Notes under the pieces: generated by a model
What the model saw: the letters and a program-made list of their open reading frames with translations, nothing else
What the model was told of the DNA's origin: nothing
The model's database searches: none
DNA from: Reichenbachiella versicolor
GTDB taxonomy: Bacteria > Bacteroidota > Bacteroidia > Cytophagales > Cyclobacteriaceae
Assembly (NCBI RefSeq): GCF_003171675.1
Contig: NZ_QFZQ01000001.1
Location: 124,001 to 188,000 of the forward strand
DNA: 64,000 nucleotides
Reading direction: 5' to 3'
Shown: positions 19,683 to 28,343 of the stretch, piece by piece
Position numbering within the stretch: position 1 is the first letter of the stretch
Layout of the letters: each line of letters begins with the position of its first letter
Made by a program: the position numbers and the translations under genes

Positions 19683-21518
19683 ATGAAGGTAACAGGAATA
19701 ACAAATAATGCAATTCAAATTAGAATAGCTTTAGTGCTACTAGTTTTTGTTATAAGTTCTTGTTTACCAAGTATTGAAAAAAATACCACTCCAAATGTTA
19801 TATTAATTGTCACAGATGATCAAGGGTATGGTGACTTAAGCTGTCATGGTAATCCATATATCAACACTCCTAATATTGATAGATTGTATGAAGAATCGGT
19901 GAGGTTTACTGATTTTCATGTTGATCCGACTTGCGCTCCCACAAGAGCTGCGCTGATGACAGGAAAGTATTCTCATCATGTAGGCGTTTGGCATACAGTC
20001 TGCGGAGGCAATTACCTAAGAGCCAGTGAAAGAACAATGGCAGATATCTTTAAGTCTGCGGGCTATAGAACGGCACTTTTTGGTAAATGGCATCTAGGAG
20101 CGAATCACCCTTACCGCCCTATGGATAGGGGATTTGATGAATGGATAGGTAATGGAGACGGCGGTACGGGCACCACAGATGATTGGTTTGACAATGACAG
20201 GGTGAATGATACCTATTGGCACAATGGAGTTCGAGAAAAAATAGATGGTTATGCACCAGATGTTTTTTATGGTAAAGCGATTGATTTTATCAAGTCTAGT
20301 GAAAGTGATAAACCCTTTTTTGTCTATTTGCCTTCCTATTTGCCGCATAGCCCTCACACTCTTCCTGATTCTACATTAGCAGATGAGTATAGTTCAATAT
20401 CCAAGTATTCTGCTTTTTTCTTTGCTGGAATAGAGCGAATAGATCAAAACATAGGAAAACTTAGAGAAGCTCTAGATGAATCTGGAATTGCCGATAATAC
20501 TATTATCATTTTTATGTCTGATAATGGAGGTACTGCAGGTGTAAAGCTTTATAATGCTGGAATGCGAGGAGCCAAAGGAAGTCCATACGATGGTGGGCAT
20601 AGGGTTCCATTTTTCTTTCATTGGAAAGGCGGAAAAGTTGCCCATGGAATGGATGTAAAGGACTTGACGGCTCATATTGATGTCTTACCAACATTGGCCG
20701 AAATCTGTGATTTAAAACTGGATTATAATATAGACGGAAGAAGTTTTAGGGAACAATTACTCAACCCTTCAAAAGAACTGTCAGTCAGAACTCTTTTTGT
20801 TGAAAGACAGAGAACTTTCATTGCTAAGGCTTGGAATTTTACGGTAGGTATGACTAATAGGTGGAGGTTAGTAAATAATAATGAACTATATGATATATCT
20901 GTAGATCCTGGGCAAAAAACTAACGTAATCGATCAATTCCCCGATGTAGTCAACCTCATTCGAAAAGATCATGAAAAGTATTGGCAGGTAGTAACTAAGG
21001 ATGATCGTGTACCTGCTGCTAGTTCCCTTGGACATCCAAATGATCCTGAGATTTTTCTTACCAGTTCGGATTGGTATTTACCCAAGGTTCCTTGGAATCA
21101 TGCACAGGTAGCTAGTGGAAGCCCATTAGCAGGAGAATGGAATATTAAAGTGTTGCAAAAAGGAAATTATCAAGTAGAACTTAGACGTTGGCCTCGCGAG
21201 GCAAATGCTACAATTCAGGGAATACCTACTTTCTCAAAAGAGGTAGATGCTTATGATCTTAATGGAGGAGTTGAAAGACTAATTTACGGGTCGAAAATGA
21301 AGGCTTTACCTGTATTTTCTGCTAAGTTGAAAATTGGTGAAATTGTAAAAACAAGCTTGGTCAAGCCAGAAGATGAGTCTGTTAAGTTTAATTTCCTTTT
21401 AGAGGAAGGCGATCAAAAAGTAAAAGCTACCTTTTTGGATGAGGCTGGTCAGGTAATCTCTGGTGGCTATTATGTTTATTTGCGACCATTGATGACGAAT
21501 ATCAAATCGAATAATTGA
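19683..21518 (+). CDS. S1-family sulfatase lipoprotein (arylsulfatase type)
   Basis: I use the ATG at 19683; a TTG lies 6 bp earlier. The 611-residue product has a lipoprotein signal ending VISSC. The sulfatase signature is CAPTRAALMTG with Cys84 as the residue to be converted to formylglycine, preceded by the metal-binding VTDDQGYGD and followed by GKWHLG. A second metal motif appears as FMSDNGGT. S1 sulfatases hydrolyse sulfate esters on sugars; the bond position cannot be read from sequence. The C-terminal ~130 residues form an extra beta-rich domain. A converting enzyme is needed and is not in this window. Confidence 0.92.
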   Translation: MKVTGITNNAIQIRIALVLLVFVISSCLPSIEKNTTPNVILIVTDDQGYGDLSCHGNPYINTPNIDRLYEESVRFTDFHVDPTCAPTRAALMTGKYSHHVGVWHTVCGGNYLRASERTMADIFKSAGYRTALFGKWHLGANHPYRPMDRGFDEWIGNGDGGTGTTDDWFDNDRVNDTYWHNGVREKIDGYAPDVFYGKAIDFIKSSESDKPFFVYLPSYLPHSPHTLPDSTLADEYSSISKYSAFFFAGIERIDQNIGKLREALDESGIADNTIIIFMSDNGGTAGVKLYNAGMRGAKGSPYDGGHRVPFFFHWKGGKVAHGMDVKDLTAHIDVLPTLAEICDLKLDYNIDGRSFREQLLNPSKELSVRTLFVERQRTFIAKAWNFTVGMTNRWRLVNNNELYDISVDPGQKTNVIDQFPDVVNLIRKDHEKYWQVVTKDDRVPAASSLGHPNDPEIFLTSSDWYLPKVPWNHAQVASGSPLAGEWNIKVLQKGNYQVELRRWPREANATIQGIPTFSKEVDAYDLNGGVERLIYGSKMKALPVFSAKLKIGEIVKTSLVKPEDESVKFNFLLEEGDQKVKATFLDEAGQVISGGYYVYLRPLMTNIKSNN

Positions 21519-21526
21519 ATAAGACT

Positions 21527-23101
21527 ATGACGAATAAAGTACTAACCCTAGTGTTGTTGTTTTTGATACAACTAGGGGCAATTGCACAGAAGCAGCCTAA
21601 TATCATTTTCATAATGTCTGATGACCATGCAGCCGATGCGATCGGAGCCTATGGATCTAGATTTTCAAAGTTTGATATTACACCGAACCTTGACAACCTG
21701 GCTGCTGAAGGAATTCGTTTTGAAAATGCTTATTGCAACAATTCGATCTGTACACCATCCCGTGCATCTATCATCTCAGGTCAATATCCTCAGACCAACG
21801 GTGTCTTGGATCTAGATCATAAGTTGGATACTGACAAACAATACCTTCCAATTGAGTTGAAAAAGTTAGGCTATAGTACTGCTGTAGTAGGTAAATGGCA
21901 CTTGAAAAATGAGCCAGTTAACTTCGATTACTATAAAGTATTGCCAAGTCAAGGAAAGTATTTCAATCCAGTTTTCTTAGAAAAAGGAAAAGGGGAGTGG
22001 AAGAAAAACAAGGTGAAGACTGAAGGACATTCTACAGATGTGATCACAGATATTTCTATTGATTACTTGAAGAATGTAGATAAATCTAAGCCCTTCTTTT
22101 TGATGCACCATTATAAGGCACCTCATGATATGTTCGAAAATGCACCGAGGTACGATGAGTTCTTAGCTGATGCAGAGATTCCAGAGCCATCAAGCCTGTA
22201 CTATCAGCCCAACTGGGGATCAGAAGGAACAAGAGGAAAAAACGATTCGCTGCTTAATTACATAGGGACATCGATTTCTGATAGACATATGTATCGAAAC
22301 TATAACAAGTTCTGGTTTGATGATACTTTGAAAGGCCGTGAAAACTCGGCTCACATTGCCTATCAACTGTACTTGAAAAGATACCTTAGATGTGTAAAAG
22401 GCGTGGATGATAATTTGGGTCGCCTATTTGATTTCTTGAAGAAAGAAGGGCTTTGGGACAACACTGTTATTATCTACACAGGAGATCAGGGAATGATGCT
22501 AGGAGAGCATGATCTACAAGACAAAAGATGGATGTACGAAGAGTCAATGCAGATGCCTTTTATCGTGCATTATCCGGAAGGCATTGAGTCAGGACAGGTT
22601 ACAGACCTATTGATCAATAACACAGATTTTGCACCGACTATGATCGAGCTCGCAGGTGGTAAAGCTCCAAAATACATGCAAGGAAAGAGCTTTATTAAAA
22701 CCCTAGAAGGAAAGAAAGAAAAGAACTGGAGGACAGCTACCTACTACAGGTATTGGATGCACATCATTCATCACTATGTTCCTGCTCACTTCGGAGTCCG
22801 TACTAAGGATTACAAATTGATCTTCTACTATGCGAAGCATTACTTGCCAGAATCCGAGTTTAAAGGCCACTACTGGGCTAAGACTTATTATGGAATCCAA
22901 AATGAAACACCTCATACATGGGAGTTTTATGATATGAAGAACGATCCAGAGGAACTTCATAATAGATACAATGACCCAGCGTATCAGGATATCATTGCAG
23001 ATCTTAAAAAACAACTCAAAGAGCAAAGAGAAGAACTCAATGAGACTGATGAAAACTATCCAGAGATCCAAGCGATAGTAAAAAAGCACTGGGATGATTA
23101 A
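21527..23101 (+). CDS. S1-family sulfatase (paralogue A)
   Basis: Start taken at the ATG 21527 (524 residues), 8 bp after the previous stop. A signal peptide ends at about AIAQ. Landmarks: NIIFIMSDDHAADAIGAYG for the metal site, CTPSRASIISGQY with Cys75 for formylglycine, GKWHLKNEP, and TGDQGMMLGEHDL. This iduronate-2-sulfatase-like subgroup of S1 often acts on algal galactans and fucans. It is strikingly similar along its whole length to the sulfatase at 26723, so the two arose by duplication. A bidirectional hairpin follows. Confidence 0.92.
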   Translation: MTNKVLTLVLLFLIQLGAIAQKQPNIIFIMSDDHAADAIGAYGSRFSKFDITPNLDNLAAEGIRFENAYCNNSICTPSRASIISGQYPQTNGVLDLDHKLDTDKQYLPIELKKLGYSTAVVGKWHLKNEPVNFDYYKVLPSQGKYFNPVFLEKGKGEWKKNKVKTEGHSTDVITDISIDYLKNVDKSKPFFLMHHYKAPHDMFENAPRYDEFLADAEIPEPSSLYYQPNWGSEGTRGKNDSLLNYIGTSISDRHMYRNYNKFWFDDTLKGRENSAHIAYQLYLKRYLRCVKGVDDNLGRLFDFLKKEGLWDNTVIIYTGDQGMMLGEHDLQDKRWMYEESMQMPFIVHYPEGIESGQVTDLLINNTDFAPTMIELAGGKAPKYMQGKSFIKTLEGKKEKNWRTATYYRYWMHIIHHYVPAHFGVRTKDYKLIFYYAKHYLPESEFKGHYWAKTYYGIQNETPHTWEFYDMKNDPEELHNRYNDPAYQDIIADLKKQLKEQREELNETDENYPEIQAIVKKHWDD

Positions 23102-23129
23102 TCAGTAAAGAGAATAGAAAATATACTAT

Positions 23130-23181
23130 TCAAGGTCTTTGATCATTGGTAACGCTTGTTGTCAAAGGTCGAAGACCTTGA
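23130..23181. terminator. Stem between convergent sulfatase and regulator genes
   Basis: TCAAGGTCTT (23130-23139) pairs perfectly with AAGACCTTGA (23172-23181); an inner TTTGA/TCAAA pair extends the structure. It lies between the stops of the sulfatase (23101) and the regulator (23199) and probably ends both transcripts. Confidence 0.5.
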
Positions 23182-23198
23182 CTATTTGATGAGAAAGA

Positions 23199-24386
23199 CT
23201 ATTCAACTATCTCTAGCTCGACTAATTCACAACTAACATCCAGTCTGTTTAGCCCTTCAACTTTGAATAGTGCATTGAAATAGGAGTCTTTAGAAGGTAG
23301 TTTCTTATAAAACTCTTTCAGCTGCTCAAGGTCAGTGAACATATCCACTGTAGCCATGACTCCAATATCATGATTTGAAGTAAAGAAGAGTGCTTTATGT
23401 CCATCTTCTAGAGGCATATACGAAACGATAGAATATTCCATTCGAATATTATCACCATGTTTAGGTCTATAAATAGTTTTTCTATCGTCTTTCGTGAAAG
23501 TGATCATTTCATTTTTACACTCAAAGGCTTTGCTATTTTTGAGAAAGATCTCTTTCGATAAGCTCATTGTTTTTTGTTGGCCGATATAGACAATATTGCC
23601 TCGTTTGACAGCATCGTATTTCAGTTCACTTTCAGGTTGAGGAGTGATATCAGCATTATACCGAGAGAAAAGACTCGTTAACTTGATGAGTGAAAAAGGT
23701 ATACCTTTTGTAAATAGGGTATAGTCAGCAAGAGAAAAAGAATCCTCTCGATGTTTTAGATTGTATTCGATGTATTCATCTGCGCTATTGACCTCTATAC
23801 GAGTGAATAAACTTCCTCTAGCAGTACCTGGTTTTGACATGATTACTTGATCGGCTAGCACGAAGGTATTAGTGATATCCTCATTCAAAAATGGCTCCCA
23901 ACAGTACATTTCTTGAGAGATTATGCTATCATAAAAAGTACTAACAAGCGTAACCACTAAGACTAAGGATAATAGAATCGTAAGCTTTTGATATCGTCGA
24001 GAGGAATTAACAGTATCAGTTGTTACAGCTAAATCATTAGTCTCTTCAGAATAGGTCTTCTTATCCTCAAACTGTAAGTCATAGGTCCCTTTCTTCAAAG
24101 AAAAAATAATAGGGTCATTGGCTCCCTCTTCGCTGTAGTACTTACTTAATTTTTTACGAAGGTTGAACATGTATACCCTGACCTTACCATCGTCCTTGAT
24201 AGGATTATAGGTCTTCTCGAACATAGACATGCCAATAGTTTGTTCCTTGACATGAGTTCCTTCAAGTGCCTGATCAGTCAGAAAAGTCAATAGCTGAGTA
24301 TACCGAGGAGACTTCGCAAAAATGGGGTCCTCGCAGACTTTCTTGAGTAGCTCTCTTATTTCGCTGGCATTGATGTCATGATTCAT
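23199..24386 (-). CDS. Membrane-bound winged-helix transcriptional regulator
   Basis: I use the ATG at 24386 (395 residues); the longest frame begins at a GTG 18 bp upstream. Residues about 5-105 form a winged-helix domain of the OmpR/SARP-like kind seen in one-component regulators: FAKSPRYTQLLTFLTDQALE, then YNPIKDDGKVRVYMFNLRKK. A linker leads to one membrane helix (LTILLSLVLVVTLVSTFY, about 137-154), and the rest (~240 residues) is a periplasmic domain of unknown fold. That domain probably senses an envelope signal such as a glycan fragment and transmits it to the DNA-binding end (inference). It lies alone on the minus strand inside the carbohydrate locus, divergent from the gene at 24736, and is the obvious candidate local regulator. 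Confidence 0.75.
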   Translation of the reverse strand: MNHDINASEIRELLKKVCEDPIFAKSPRYTQLLTFLTDQALEGTHVKEQTIGMSMFEKTYNPIKDDGKVRVYMFNLRKKLSKYYSEEGANDPIIFSLKKGTYDLQFEDKKTYSEETNDLAVTTDTVNSSRRYQKLTILLSLVLVVTLVSTFYDSIISQEMYCWEPFLNEDITNTFVLADQVIMSKPGTARGSLFTRIEVNSADEYIEYNLKHREDSFSLADYTLFTKGIPFSLIKLTSLFSRYNADITPQPESELKYDAVKRGNIVYIGQQKTMSLSKEIFLKNSKAFECKNEMITFTKDDRKTIYRPKHGDNIRMEYSIVSYMPLEDGHKALFFTSNHDIGVMATVDMFTDLEQLKEFYKKLPSKDSYFNALFKVEGLNRLDVSCELVELEIVE

Positions 24387-24559
24387 ACAGCCGTAAAACT
24401 GCACAAACCTTTGTTAAGTACATAATGAAGAAAGGGGGAGAGTTTATACATCTTTTGTGGGTGATAAAACCATAGTCTGCATACCCATCAAGTAAAGTAT
24501 AACTTATTCTTTTCTAACTATCATTAAATCAATCGTTTGAGATTAGATGTTTTCAGTTA

Positions 24560-24595
24560 ACAGTAACCGTTAATTTTCGGTTTTACTGTCTTTTT
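24560..24595 (+). terminator. Candidate leader terminator/attenuator upstream of the beta-helix gene
   Basis: ACAGTA (24560-24565) pairs with TACTGT (24584-24589), continued by CCG/CGG inside after a small internal loop, and is followed at once by CTTTTT. This is a terminator-like shape on the plus strand although no plus-strand gene ends here; it sits 140 bp before the start at 24736 in the 349-bp divergent region 24387-24735. Confidence 0.35.
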
Positions 24596-24683
24596 AGGTA
24601 CTTCTAGGCTTAAGACACTCTTATGTTTGTGTAGATAGAACGAGGCGTGGTTTAGAACAAATCTTGTCACGTCATTTAGCATT

Positions 24684-24713
24684 TTAGGGATTTGTAAACA
24701 TGCAAATCCCTAA
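24684..24713 (+). promoter_or_regulatory. Perfect inverted repeat just upstream of the beta-helix gene
   Basis: TTAGGGATTTG (24684-24694) pairs with CAAATCCCTAA (24703-24713), loop 8 nt, ending 22 bp before the ATG at 24736. It could be an operator for the divergent membrane regulator or a hairpin in the 5' leader. The same motif was not noticed before other genes in the locus. Confidence 0.4.
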
Positions 24714-24735
24714 TTAGATCCAGAAACGATAAGAC

Positions 24736-26703
24736 ATGAAAAAAGTAATCTCCATTTTCCTTTTTGGTGCTATTGCCTTCAATACGTTTGCCATTGAGTA
24801 CCATGTCTCACCGACCGCCCATAAAAATGGTAACGGCACTCTCTCATCACCTTTCAATACCATCCAGGTAGCTAAGCAAAAAGTAGCTAGGGTAAATAAA
24901 AATATGAGCGAGGATATCATTGTTTACCTGCATGGTGGTACCTATAACTTGGAAGCTCCATTAGTCTTCAAAGAAAAAGACTCAGGTACGAATGGACATA
25001 CTATTATCTATAAGGCTTATCAAAATGAAACTCCATTGATCAGTGGAGGAATCAAAGTACAAAACTGGGAACATGTCAGTGGAAATATCTACAAGGCCCA
25101 ACTTAACCGTGATGCTAAACTGCGAACGTTATTCGTCAACGGCAAGCGAAAGCGCATGGCTGGAACAGAAGTACCTGTCAAAGGAATAGGGAAATGGGGT
25201 GAGTATGAAGTCAAAGGAACTGAAAGCTGGGCTTATGATTCGGGTACTGCAATTGATGGCATTATGTTCAGAACAGCGGATGTACGCTCTTATAGGAATC
25301 CGGAGGATGTTGAATTAGTTCAAAACAATGTCTGGACAGAAAAGATACTATGTATTCGCGAAGCTCAGCAAGTTGGTGATACGACTATATTAAAACTACA
25401 ACAACCCTATGGAGCAATAGCTACAAGCATGGCTTGGGCTGGAAAGATCAAATACCACAAAGAGTTTGTTATACGAAATGCCTATGAGCTGCTTGATAGA
25501 CCGGGAGAATTTTATTTTGACAAGCAAAAGAAGGAACTCTACTACTATAGTGACGGAGAGGATATGACGACAGTAGAGGTTATGGCACCTGCTGCTGATG
25601 GATTAATTGTGATTGAAGGTACCTCTACTACTTCAAGAGTTGAAAATTTACAGTTTGAGGGCATTTCATTCTCATATGATCACTGGCAGTTAATGGATAT
25701 TGAAGGTTCACATGCATTTGCAGGAGTTCAAAGTACAGGTATGGCTATTCAGTACGTATCGGATGGTAACTGGCACCCTACCGAGTATAACTGTGTAGGA
25801 GTTCCTCGAGGAACCATACAGGTAGCCAATGCAGAAAATATTTCATTAGTGAGCAATAGGTTCGAAAGGCTTAGCTCTGGAATGGCTATCAATATGGTCA
25901 ATGATGTGAAAAACAGTGTAGTCACAGGAAACTTCTTTCATGACTTATTGGGTAACTCGATCAATATAGGTCACCCTCAGCACTACAAAATAGGAGATGG
26001 TCAAGGTGTATATTCTCCTGAAGTAGAAGGGCTGTGTGAAAACATCGGTGTTACCAACAATTATATCAGAAATGTAAGTTTAGATTTTAGGCAGCTCGAA
26101 GGTATCACGGCATTCTTCGTAGCAGATGTCAAGATAGATCACAACGATATTGCAGGTATGCCTTACGGCGCGATTACCATAGGATGGTGGTGGGGCAATT
26201 CTGGATTGCCACCGTCCAAAGTAGCCAAGAACAATTCCATGAGTTTTAACAAAGCTGGGAAGACACATTTGGCTTTAAAAGACGGTGGGATCATCTATGC
26301 ATTGGGTGAGCAACCTAATAGTGTGATGGAAGGAAATTATCTCTACAAAGGTCGTCGATGCATATATCCAGATGACGGTTCAGCCTATTGGACTATCAAG
26401 CGAAATGTAGTTGACAATCGTATTCCGAAAATAAAAAGTATTTTTTGGCTACATATATGGCGAGACAACTGTCATGATAATGTCGTCCAAGATAACTACG
26501 TCAAGAGCAACAATATCAAGGATAATGGCAAGAATACTATCATAGAAAATACGCATCATTTCATGACTTCCGACTTTTCGATAGAGGCCAAGAACATCAT
26601 GAAGGCTGCCGGTATTCAAGATGAGTATAAGAATATAGTACCTCAAAAAGAGCCAATCAAGATTAGTTTATACCCAGAGGACTTTAAGGATACAGATCAC
26701 TGA
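24736..26703 (+). CDS. Right-handed parallel beta-helix glycoside hydrolase, GH141-like
   Basis: 655 residues with a signal peptide (about 1-19). The N-terminus IEYHVSPTAHKNGNGTLSSP, followed by HGGTYNLEAPLVFKEKDSGT and a small inserted domain containing RTLFVNGKRKRMA, matches the build of GH141 proteins. The middle is a beta-helix with rungs such as NLQFEGISFSYDHWQLMD and NSVVTGNFFHDLLGNSINIG. GH141 includes alpha-L-fucosidase and xylanase activities and is frequent in fucose- and sulfated-polysaccharide loci. I cannot identify catalytic residues with confidence; a generic beta-helix assignment is the fallback. It begins the second operon-like run of the locus. Confidence 0.7.
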   Translation: MKKVISIFLFGAIAFNTFAIEYHVSPTAHKNGNGTLSSPFNTIQVAKQKVARVNKNMSEDIIVYLHGGTYNLEAPLVFKEKDSGTNGHTIIYKAYQNETPLISGGIKVQNWEHVSGNIYKAQLNRDAKLRTLFVNGKRKRMAGTEVPVKGIGKWGEYEVKGTESWAYDSGTAIDGIMFRTADVRSYRNPEDVELVQNNVWTEKILCIREAQQVGDTTILKLQQPYGAIATSMAWAGKIKYHKEFVIRNAYELLDRPGEFYFDKQKKELYYYSDGEDMTTVEVMAPAADGLIVIEGTSTTSRVENLQFEGISFSYDHWQLMDIEGSHAFAGVQSTGMAIQYVSDGNWHPTEYNCVGVPRGTIQVANAENISLVSNRFERLSSGMAINMVNDVKNSVVTGNFFHDLLGNSINIGHPQHYKIGDGQGVYSPEVEGLCENIGVTNNYIRNVSLDFRQLEGITAFFVADVKIDHNDIAGMPYGAITIGWWWGNSGLPPSKVAKNNSMSFNKAGKTHLALKDGGIIYALGEQPNSVMEGNYLYKGRRCIYPDDGSAYWTIKRNVVDNRIPKIKSIFWLHIWRDNCHDNVVQDNYVKSNNIKDNGKNTIIENTHHFMTSDFSIEAKNIMKAAGIQDEYKNIVPQKEPIKISLYPEDFKDTDH

Positions 26704-26722
26704 TTCAGTATTGGTATTAAAT

Positions 26723-28288
26723 ATGAAAAAGCTTCTTACTCTATTCATACTAGCTTCCAGCTTCACAGTCTCTGCTAAACAGCCTCCCAACATTATCTTT
26801 ATCATGTCAGATGATCATGCAGCTCACGCTATAGGAGCATATGGAGGGCGGTTTGAGAGTTTAAATCCTACCCCAAACCTTGATCAGCTTGCTAAGGAAG
26901 GTATTCGTTTTGAAAATGCCTTTTGTACCAATTCGATTTGTACCCCGAGTCGAGCTACCATCATTTCTGGTCAATATTCTCAAACCAATGGAGTATTGGA
27001 TCTTGATCACAAACTAAATCCAGATAAACAATACTTGCCGATAGAACTAAAAAAGCAAGGTTATAGTACCGCGATATTTGGAAAGTGGCATCTGAAAAAT
27101 GAGCCTGTCAACTTTGACTATTATAAAGTGTTACCAAGTCAAGGAAGGTACTTTGATCCCGTGTTCTTAGAAAAAGACAAAGGGGAATGGAAAAAGAATA
27201 AAGTTACGAGCAAAGGGCATTCAAGTGATGTGATCACAGATGCAGTGATAGATCACATCAAAAATAGAGATAAGTCAAAGCCATTCTTTGTGATGCATCA
27301 CTTCAAAGCTCCACATGGCTTCTTCAAGTATGCTCCACGCTATGAAGAGTATTTAGCTAATACAGAAATACCAGAGCCAGCAAGTATGTATTTTCAACCT
27401 AATTGGGGATCTGAAGGTTCAAGAGGTAAAGACGATTCTTTACGCAATTACCTAGGCTCCTCTGTTTCCAATAGGAATCAATACATAAACTATCACAGCG
27501 AGTACTTTGAACCAACCTCTAATAATCAAGAATCCGCGCATCAGGCCTATCAGCATTATTTGAAAGGTTATCTACGTCTTGTCAAAGGGATCGATGATAA
27601 CGTTGGACGATTGATGGACTTTCTCAAAGAAGAAGGTCTCTATGAAAACACCATTATTGTTTACACCAGCGATCAAGGTATGATGCTCGGTGAGCATGAT
27701 TTCCAAGACAAACGATGGATGTATGAAGAGTCCATGCGGATGCCTTTTATCATGCATTATCCAGAACTGATCAAGCCAAGGCAGATTACAGACTTATTGA
27801 TCAATAACACCGATTTTGCTCCCACACTGATCGAGCTAGCGGGAGGAAAAGCACCTGAGTATATGCAGGGTAATAGCTTTGTCAAAACACTCAAAGGCAA
27901 AGAAGAGAAAGGTTGGCGAGAGGCTACCTATTATCGCTATTGGATGCATATAATTCACCACTACGTGCCAGCTCACTTCGGTGTCAGGACTAAAGATTAC
28001 AAGCTGATGTTTTTCTACGGAAAACATTATCTACCTGAGTCTGAACATAAGAAACACTACTGGGCTAAAAACTATCATGGAGAGGAGTTGGAGACGCCAC
28101 ATACGTGGGAATTCTATGACCTAAAGAATGATCCTCAGGAACTAAACAATAAATATGAAGACTCTGCCTACAAAGAAATTATTGCAGCTCTAAAAGAGGA
28201 ACTGAAAAATCAAAGACAAGAGCTCAACGAAACAGATAGCAATTATCCAGACATCAAGGCTATTATAGATAGACATTGGAATGACTGA
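26723..28288 (+). CDS. S1-family sulfatase (paralogue B)
   Basis: Start taken at ATG 26723 (521 residues), 19 bp after the previous stop. Signal peptide about 1-18. Landmarks are NIIFIMSDDHAAHAIGAYGG, CTPSRATIISGQYSQ with Cys73 as formylglycine site, GKWHLKNEP, and TSDQGMMLGEHDF. Long identical blocks with the sulfatase at 21527 (for example the NFDYYKVLPSQG and HIIHHYVPAHFGVRTKDYKL stretches) show duplication; differences cluster in the middle (around residues 240-280), where substrate loops lie. The pair may remove sulfate from two related positions or chain ends. Confidence 0.92.
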   Translation: MKKLLTLFILASSFTVSAKQPPNIIFIMSDDHAAHAIGAYGGRFESLNPTPNLDQLAKEGIRFENAFCTNSICTPSRATIISGQYSQTNGVLDLDHKLNPDKQYLPIELKKQGYSTAIFGKWHLKNEPVNFDYYKVLPSQGRYFDPVFLEKDKGEWKKNKVTSKGHSSDVITDAVIDHIKNRDKSKPFFVMHHFKAPHGFFKYAPRYEEYLANTEIPEPASMYFQPNWGSEGSRGKDDSLRNYLGSSVSNRNQYINYHSEYFEPTSNNQESAHQAYQHYLKGYLRLVKGIDDNVGRLMDFLKEEGLYENTIIVYTSDQGMMLGEHDFQDKRWMYEESMRMPFIMHYPELIKPRQITDLLINNTDFAPTLIELAGGKAPEYMQGNSFVKTLKGKEEKGWREATYYRYWMHIIHHYVPAHFGVRTKDYKLMFFYGKHYLPESEHKKHYWAKNYHGEELETPHTWEFYDLKNDPQELNNKYEDSAYKEIIAALKEELKNQRQELNETDSNYPDIKAIIDRHWND

Positions 28289-28343
28289 GCTTTAATTATC
28301 AGAATAACTGGAGAGAAAAAGAACTTAAAAACATTAATGATTT

